Shown here piece after piece: positions 13,855 to 17,645 of a stretch of 17,645 nucleotides of DNA. Each line of letters starts with the position of its first letter. Position 1 is the first letter of the stretch. Position numbers and translations under genes: made by a program. This stretch comes from CAZTVF01 sp964616985. GTDB lineage: Bacteria > Planctomycetota > Phycisphaerae > SM23-33. The stretch covers positions 1-17,645 of the forward strand of contig CAZTVF010000111.1 in the NCBI GenBank assembly GCA_964616985.1, in the 5' to 3' direction. Under the pieces are notes generated by a model, which saw nothing but the letters and a program-made list of their open reading frames with translations, was not told the DNA's origin and made no database searches.

Positions 13855-14658
13855 ATGAACAAACGATATGTCTTTCTCGCCATCCCCCTGCTGGCCTTGA
13901 TCTCGCTGGCGGCGGCGCAGACGACGGCGACGGCGCCGGCGGCCGCGTCGGCCCCGGCCAGCCTGCCCAGCGAGGCGGTCATGAAACTGCTGCGCGACCA
14001 GGAGAAGGCCGGCATCGCCAACAGCACGGTGGAGGCGAACATCGTCCGCAAGATCAACATGATGATGACGGGCGACGAGGAGGAACGCGTCGGCACGGTG
14101 GCCTTCAAGCGGCAGACCGACGACTCGCCGGCGAAGTTCTACATCCGCTTCGACACGCTCCGCCAGGGCGAGGGCAAGCCCATCGCCGAGAAGGAAGAGT
14201 ACGTCTTCGACGGCAGCTTCCTCACCATCGTCAAGCACCGCATCAAGTCGATGATCCGCTACCAGGTGGTGGCCGAGGGCGAGAAGCTCGACCCGCTGGA
14301 ACTGGGCAAGGGCCCCTTCCCGCTGCCGTTCGGCCAGAAGGTGGACAACGTGCTGCGGTACTTCGATGTCCGCACCCGCGAGGCCAAGCCCTCCGACCCG
14401 CCCGACACCGACTACCTCAAGCTCACCACCAAGCCCGAGTTCAAGGACCAGAAAGACTTCGTCTGGGTCGAGATGTGGGTCGACCGCAAGACGCACCTGC
14501 CGGTCAAGGTCGTCAGCGAGAACAAGAACGAGGAACGCAGCACCGTCGCGTTCTCCAGCGTCAAGACCAACGTCGCGGTGGACCCCAAGATCTTCAAGAT
14601 CGACCAGCCCACCGAGGCCGGATGGTCCTACAAGGTCGAGCGGATGGAGCGCAAGTAG
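13855..14658 (+). CDS. Exported LolA-like (outer-membrane lipoprotein-sorting-like) protein
   Basis: A 267-residue exported protein. Residues 1-21 are a signal peptide ending AAA before Gln; an Ala/Pro/Thr linker follows to about residue 38. The remainder looks like the LolA/LolB-like half-barrel: long amphipathic beta-strands (KFYIRFDTL, EEYVFDGSFLTIV, FVWVEMWVDRKTHLPVKVV) and the closing DPKIFKIDQP segment, common in the lipoprotein-sorting protein family where strands near the C-terminus describe a residue change rule from the intermediate K-x-x-N-V turn. AGAGGA lies 6 nt before the ATG. It shares orientation with the LolD-type ABC genes upstream but is 350 bp away, so joint function in lipoprotein or lipid trafficking is inferred. 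The fold assignment is by pattern only. Confidence 0.7.
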   Translation: MNKRYVFLAIPLLALISLAAAQTTATAPAAASAPASLPSEAVMKLLRDQEKAGIANSTVEANIVRKINMMMTGDEEERVGTVAFKRQTDDSPAKFYIRFDTLRQGEGKPIAEKEEYVFDGSFLTIVKHRIKSMIRYQVVAEGEKLDPLELGKGPFPLPFGQKVDNVLRYFDVRTREAKPSDPPDTDYLKLTTKPEFKDQKDFVWVEMWVDRKTHLPVKVVSENKNEERSTVAFSSVKTNVAVDPKIFKIDQPTEAGWSYKVERMERK

Positions 14659-15120
14659 GCCCGCCCGCACTGCCCGCCCTGCACCTGCACGCTATCAAGC
14701 CTGCCGAACGCTTCAGGCCACAGCAATTGCTCGTTGGATGTGGCCGCACATCCTGACCCCACCCCGCCTGCCGCTCAGGGAAAACCCGCCTCCGGCCGCC
14801 GCTGGCTCGACGCCCGCTCGGTGACTTGTCCTCTTCCCCAAAACCGCGAACCCCAGGCCGCTATGCGCCGCGCGACGTGACATCCGCATTACGCTTCTCC
14901 CTTCTGCGGGCCTCTGCCCGCACTCAGGAGGAAGCGAATTACTCCACTGATCTATCCGTTCTTTTGTCGTATCATTTCGGCGAGGAGGACACAATAGATA
15001 CGGCATGTCTTCTGGTCGCGTCCCGTCACTGACTTGTGTGCCGGAGTCGCATGCTTCGCCTTGTGCCCGGGGATCGCGCAAGGCTCTCCCTGCGTAATGC
15101 CGATTTGCATTGCGCCTCGG
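14659..15120. other. 462-bp gap, no convincing gene
   Basis: Between convergent genes. Seen here are a 7-bp hairpin TGCGGGC-ctct-GCCCGCA (14905-14922) and an 8-bp hairpin GCGCCTCG/CGAGGCGC with arms at 15112-15119 and 15132-15139, which overlaps the stop of the SUKH gene and may help end its transcript. The right half is visibly richer in A+T than DNA to the left, marking the edge of a compositional change. A 30-codon frame from about 15004 was judged unconvincing. Confidence 0.6.
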
Positions 15121-15537
15121 CTACGCCTCTGCGAGGCGCTCAAGGAAGGCGACGAAAGACGGGCTGACCTCTTTGACATACTTCAGTTCCACGATTGCCG
15201 GGATGGCCACCACGCTGGGTAGATCGTGCCGCATGTCAAAAGCATAGAAGTCTCCGCTTTCGTTGGACGCGAACAGTACAAGGCCCGGAATCCATTCTCG
15301 ATAGTGGTTGGCTTCGTTCGTGGGAAACACTTCGTCGGCGGGCCAAATACAGACGAATCCGTTGGACCCGACCTCGCCTGTGTACCCGTTGGTCTGACGC
15401 ATAAAGTCCAGATATTCCTCCGGCAAAGCGAATCCGAGTTCTGCCATCAGCGACTGCAGACTCTCTTCCGATGCGCCAGCATCAGCATACGGGGCCTTCA
15501 ATATCGTGCGTAGTTTGTCGCGAACACCAGGGTCCAT
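15121..15537 (-). CDS. SUKH (SMI1/KNR4) family immunity-like protein
   Basis: A 138-residue cytoplasmic protein of the SUKH superfamily, whose members commonly neutralise nuclease toxins of polymorphic toxin systems. Diagnostic segments are LPEEYLDFMRQTNG (38-51), NGFVCIWPADEV (59-70) and PGLVLFASNESGDFYAFD (84-101), the last being the strand pair with G-x-x-FAS-N-x-x-GD typical of SMI1 domains. The start at 15537 is fixed by an AAGGAGG ribosome site 6 nt upstream; an ATG at 15579 is in frame but belongs to the preceding reading frame. That ribosome site overlaps the last codons of an HNH nuclease remnant that ends 2 bp earlier, the usual toxin-then-immunity order. Composition is near 52% G+C, below that of the neighbours. 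Confidence 0.9.
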   Translation of the reverse strand: MDPGVRDKLRTILKAPYADAGASEESLQSLMAELGFALPEEYLDFMRQTNGYTGEVGSNGFVCIWPADEVFPTNEANHYREWIPGLVLFASNESGDFYAFDMRHDLPSVVAIPAIVELKYVKEVSPSFVAFLERLAEA

Positions 15538-15539
15538 CA

Positions 15540-15847
15540 CTAGCCTCCTTCCATGATTGTCTGCAGGATCTTCCACCACGGCGACACCTGTTGCTGGTGG
15601 AACGACCTCGGTAACGGGATCTTGTTGGCCAGATCTGTGGGGCTACCACCGAACTTGACTGGCTGAATCTCATGCCAGTCCAAGCCAGCGCGCGACCACA
15701 GCGGCAATTCGCGACGGACCGATGCGTTGATGGCGACCGATCAATGAGGCGAGCAAGCCACTCATCCTGAAGCCACGAGCCGGGCCGCTTCAGCCGCTCA
15801 AGGCATTGAGCCCCGCGCAATCTAGGTGGAAGACTCCTCAACTCCAA
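15540..15847 (-). pseudogene. Frameshifted C-terminal remnant of an HNH/EndoVII-type polymorphic toxin
   Basis: The frame open from 15740 down to the TAG at 15540-15542 encodes 66 residues with LDWHEIQPVKFGG, LANKIPLP, FHQQQ and a PWW motif. Numbering from the first of these 66, His23, Asn39 and His48 make an H-x15-N-x8-H pattern, and the FGGSPTD turn is typical of SUKH-linked HNH/EndoVII-superfamily toxins. No usable start codon lies in this frame; a TGA at 15743-15741 closes it upstream. A different frame is open from 15847, and a one-base loss near 15740 would join the two. It therefore looks like a truncated, frameshifted toxin tip directly before its cognate SUKH immunity gene. The 66-residue part is secure; how far the gene extended upstream is unclear. 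Confidence 0.75.
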
Positions 15848-16682
15848 CAGATTTCTGCCACGGGAATGTTTTGAATTTCTCGAGCTCCTTACGAACGGTT
15901 ACCACAGGGGGATAATCCCAGTGCAGGAACTTCCCATGATCGTCTCCATCCTGGAACGTCCACAGAAATAGATCATTCGCCAGCGGCTCGATTCGCCCAC
16001 GTATCCCATTGGCATTGATCCACTCCTCCAGCCGAAAGCCGCCAATATCAAGGTCTAGATGATTCCTGTTGATGATGTTGGTTCCGAAAACGTTCCGGAT
16101 CGTCCGATCGCATTGTCTGGAAGCAGACTGTCTCCAGACATTTGCGTCCCAAACCATTTCTCGCGGCATCTCTCCCGAAGCTACGCCTAGCATGTAGCCG
16201 ATAGGCATGAAGCCTTTCGGCATGACAGCCGCAAAGCCGTAAGTGGCATGCAGAAAGCGGCTACCACGGTGCAGACAGTCGCTTACAAATCTATCCGGAG
16301 GCATGTTCGCCAACCCGCGCAATGACTCTGAGTTGATCCCGAAGGAAAGCAAGGAGAACTGGGTGTCAAATCGGCCATAATCCGATTGGAACTCCCAATC
16401 TAGCGCTTTGAAACGACGACTAGCGGACTGCCTGGTTAGTCCGAGCTCCTCAATGTTCCTGGCATCGAGTTCCTCTGCAATACGACTGCGATACCTCCTT
16501 AGGTCATAACCATTGCTGTTCATTAGCCCCGCCGGTTTGATTCTGAAACGAGCAGTCACTTCGTTGGGGGGAATACCCAGCCTTTCGGCCCACCCCTCGG
16601 TCTCCAACCACCACTCTCTTAGAAGAGCATCATTTACATCAATCGGAGCGCAGTACTGAGCAACGATCAGTTGGTAGTCCAT
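15822..16682 (-). CDS. Hypothetical protein in a low-GC toxin/immunity patch
   Basis: A 286-residue protein I do not recognise. It starts MDYQLIVAQY with no signal peptide or membrane segment, and is rich in aromatic residues, ending in LHWDYPPVVTVRKELEKFKTFPW before a short acidic tail. Notable segments are GFMPIGYMLGVASGEM (about residues 156-171) and a conserved-looking FLWTFQDGDD (about 243-252). Only a weak purine-rich ribosome site precedes the ATG. G+C is near 52%, like the SUKH gene and unlike flanking DNA. It is the first gene on the minus strand of the patch, ending where the toxin remnant begins, so it could be another immunity or accessory protein of the same locus. That role is inferred only from position. 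Confidence 0.75.
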   Translation of the reverse strand: MDYQLIVAQYCAPIDVNDALLREWWLETEGWAERLGIPPNEVTARFRIKPAGLMNSNGYDLRRYRSRIAEELDARNIEELGLTRQSASRRFKALDWEFQSDYGRFDTQFSLLSFGINSESLRGLANMPPDRFVSDCLHRGSRFLHATYGFAAVMPKGFMPIGYMLGVASGEMPREMVWDANVWRQSASRQCDRTIRNVFGTNIINRNHLDLDIGGFRLEEWINANGIRGRIEPLANDLFLWTFQDGDDHGKFLHWDYPPVVTVRKELEKFKTFPWQKSVGVEESST

Positions 16683-16893
16683 GCTAGTCTCTTTTTAAAC
16701 GCGGAATGACCACATTACTGCCGGGACCCGCCAATTCTCCTAGCAGTGTGCTCCTCAGGTAATGTTGCGACAAACTCGGGACAAAAATGGTGGAGGAATT
16801 CCGCCGCCTCGGGACCCAAAACAGGCCGGGCGAACCAAACGCCCGGCGGACGCCTGCCTCGATCGACGCGACCTTCGCGCAGCCGGCCAGCTG

Positions 16894-16919
16894 GTAGGGT
16901 GCGTGGCTTGCCACGCACC
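16894..16919. repeat. GTAGGGTG palindrome, variant 1
   Basis: GTAGG precedes arms GGTGCGTGG (16898-16906) and CCACGCACC (16911-16919) with a CTTG loop. A shorter variant with the same GTAGGGTG lead lies at 17374-17393, and the repeat at 13790-13839 ends with the reverse complement, CCCTAC. This suggests one family with variable cores. Confidence 0.7.
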
Positions 16920-17311
16920 AAGGACGCATCCGGGCTGGCCGTTGCGGAAGTCGCCTTGGGAAGGACGGGGTGGGCAACGTGTCGGACCGGGCAGCTCAAG
17001 GATGGGGACAACCACCGGGCGGCCGGAGATGGCCAGGCAGGCCTGCCGATGGCCGAAGCCCCTGCATGCGGAATGCCTGCCGCTAGACCTTCCCATCGCA
17101 TAGCCCGCTACCCTTGCCACGCCTCGACCCACCGAACCCATCCGGCCGTGACGCATATCCTACGCCCATCGGGCTCCGGCCATCAATCACAATCGCGGCC
17201 GAACAGCCGCCCGCCCCCCGCCGCCATCGACAAAACTCTACGGCCGCCCGTTTCACCTTCCGCTTTGGGTGGGTTCTGTGCGTACCGTCGTCTTAAGGGC
17301 TGCCGCAGGTG

Positions 17312-17354
17312 GCAGGTCCGCCGCAGGCGAGACTCGCCGTGGCGAGCTTGCCCA
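17312..17354. repeat. Inverted copy of the 13792-13834 repeat
   Basis: These 43 bases match the reverse complement of 13792-13834 at 42 of 43 positions; the single difference lies in the central palindrome (G for A in GGCGA-type arms). The close match over 3.5 kb shows recent copying or strong constraint. Confidence 0.9.
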
Positions 17355-17373
17355 CCGGCCGGCCGACAAGATC

Positions 17374-17393
17374 GTAGGGTGGGCTTGCCCACC
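17374..17393. repeat. GTAGGGTG palindrome, variant 2
   Basis: GTAGG precedes the palindrome GGTGGGC-tt-GCCCACC at 17378-17393. It is a shorter relative of the 13790-13839 element, which has the same outer arm GGTGGGC and ends CCCTAC. Confidence 0.7.
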
Positions 17394-17493
17394 ATTCGCG
17401 CGACCGGCGCCAAGGGCACAGTCAATGTCGGGTTCGATTTGCAGCATGGGTTCGGTTTGCCGGCGGACGAAGATGGACTCGGTGCCGCCTTCG

Positions 17494-17517
17494 CACCCCC
17501 AAACGAGTTTGGGGGTG
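17494..17517. repeat. 10-bp hairpin, CACCCCCAAA arms
   Basis: Arms CACCCCCAAA (17494-17503) and TTTGGGGGTG (17508-17517) are perfect around the loop CGAG. An outer GGTGCC (17481-17486) and GGCACC (17517-17522) pair can extend the stem. No gene flanks it closely. Confidence 0.75.
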
Positions 17518-17553
17518 GCACCGATCTGGCCCAACCAAGGGTTGTTCATTACG

Positions 17554-17602
17554 CCTTGGGCCTTGGGCCTTGGGCCTTGGTCATTGGTCATTGGTCACTA
17601 GT
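17554..17602. repeat. Heptad-period tandem tract (CCTTGGG / CATTGGT)
   Basis: Seven consecutive 7-bp units: three CCTTGGG, one CCTTGGT, two CATTGGT and one CACTAGT. The change from one unit type to the other occurs without a phase shift. It is the longest of four 7-bp-period tracts here. Confidence 0.85.
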
Positions 17603-17645
17603 GTCCGGTTATAACTCGAATAACTCTAATTGGTTATGATTTTGA

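Larger units (their letters stand above)
16683..17645. other. 963-bp terminal region with repeats, no convincing gene
   Basis: Long open frames here are out of keeping with any protein family and run across repeats. Items seen: an 8-bp hairpin GCCGGGCG (16825-16847), a 9-bp hairpin GGTGCGTGG-cttg (16898-16919), a 43-nt inverted copy (17312-17354), a GGTGGGC-tt-GCCCACC palindrome (17378-17393), a 10-bp hairpin CACCCCCAAA (17494-17517), and a heptad tract at the end. Both 16898 and 17378 palindromes are preceded by GTAGG. Confidence 0.65.

Noticed and set aside
14826..15032. 68-codon plus-strand frame between the LolA-like and SUKH genes, and a 30-codon frame from about 15004
   Set aside because: No family resemblance and no firm start; composition changes across it. 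The gap is better treated as non-coding.
15482..15847. 121-codon minus-strand frame as an intact gene
   Set aside because: Its second half is out of frame with the HNH residues and gives a meaningless Arg/Ser-rich translation; only the part before about 15740 may belong to the toxin remnant.
17554..17602. Possible CRISPR or direct-repeat array
   Set aside because: Units are only 7 bp with no spacers; it is a simple tandem tract.
16746..17639. 297-codon plus-strand frame in the terminal region
   Set aside because: It runs over palindromes and the heptad tract, which by themselves keep frames open in GC-rich DNA; there is no ribosome site or known domain.

Overview
The window is about 17.6 kb of GC-rich bacterial DNA (mostly around two thirds G+C by eye). 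Genes are loosely packed on both strands, with repeat-filled intergenic gaps and many exported proteins. The PKD/PA14-like surface protein, the acetylxylan-esterase-like enzyme, the TATAAT/TAGAAT -10 boxes with few canonical operons, and the intergenic palindromes suggest an uncultured Planctomycetota-type organism, possibly Phycisphaerae-like. That placement is inference; there is no rRNA or marker gene here. I saw no tRNA, rRNA, CRISPR array, transposase or integrase.

Layout. 144-2015 (+): secreted alpha/beta-hydrolase of the acetylxylan esterase/cephalosporin-C deacetylase type. 2247-4049 (-): fusion of a DUF2062 membrane domain with a two-HKD phospholipase D/cardiolipin-synthase-like enzyme. 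4332-4598 (-): stand-alone 88-aa glycogen-binding (AMPK-CBM/CBM48) module. 4810-5709 (-) and 5776-6870 (+): a divergent pair, a TIGR01777-type NAD(P)-dependent epimerase and a radical SAM/SPASM peptide-maturase-like enzyme. 7461-7835 and 7912-8244 (+): two small exported paralogues with a conserved N-terminus and divergent Pro/Thr/Ala-rich tails. 8432-10492 (-): large exported DUF2341-like/PA14-like/PKD/TPR-like protein. 10672-13504 (+): MacB/LolC-type permease, LolD-type ATPase and a DedA/VTT-like membrane protein, followed at 13855-14658 by an exported LolA-like protein. 15121-16682 (-): a lower-GC patch with a SUKH (SMI1/KNR4) immunity-like gene, the frameshifted remnant of an HNH nuclease toxin directly upstream of it, and an unrecognised 286-aa protein. 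16683 to the end: repeats and no convincing gene.

How the genes may work together. The ABC permease/ATPase, VTT protein and LolA-like protein look like a cell-envelope module. The SUKH gene, HNH remnant and unknown protein look like a decayed, horizontally acquired polymorphic-toxin/immunity cassette. The most intriguing combination is the SPASM radical SAM enzyme followed on the same strand by twin leader-like small proteins. They share 23 of 34 N-terminal residues and an internal LMG...V.RI.A motif, and could be substrates of a peptide-modification system. This is a hypothesis: the enzyme and peptides are about 590 bp apart and have separate promoters.

The intergenic DNA carries several repeat families: palindromes with a 4-nt variable loop, 41-nt hairpins, a GCCGAACGG family with one copy interrupted by a palindromic insert flanked by 5-bp duplications, a 43-nt sequence with a 42/43 inverted copy 3.5 kb away, and four tracts of 7-bp period but unrelated sequence.
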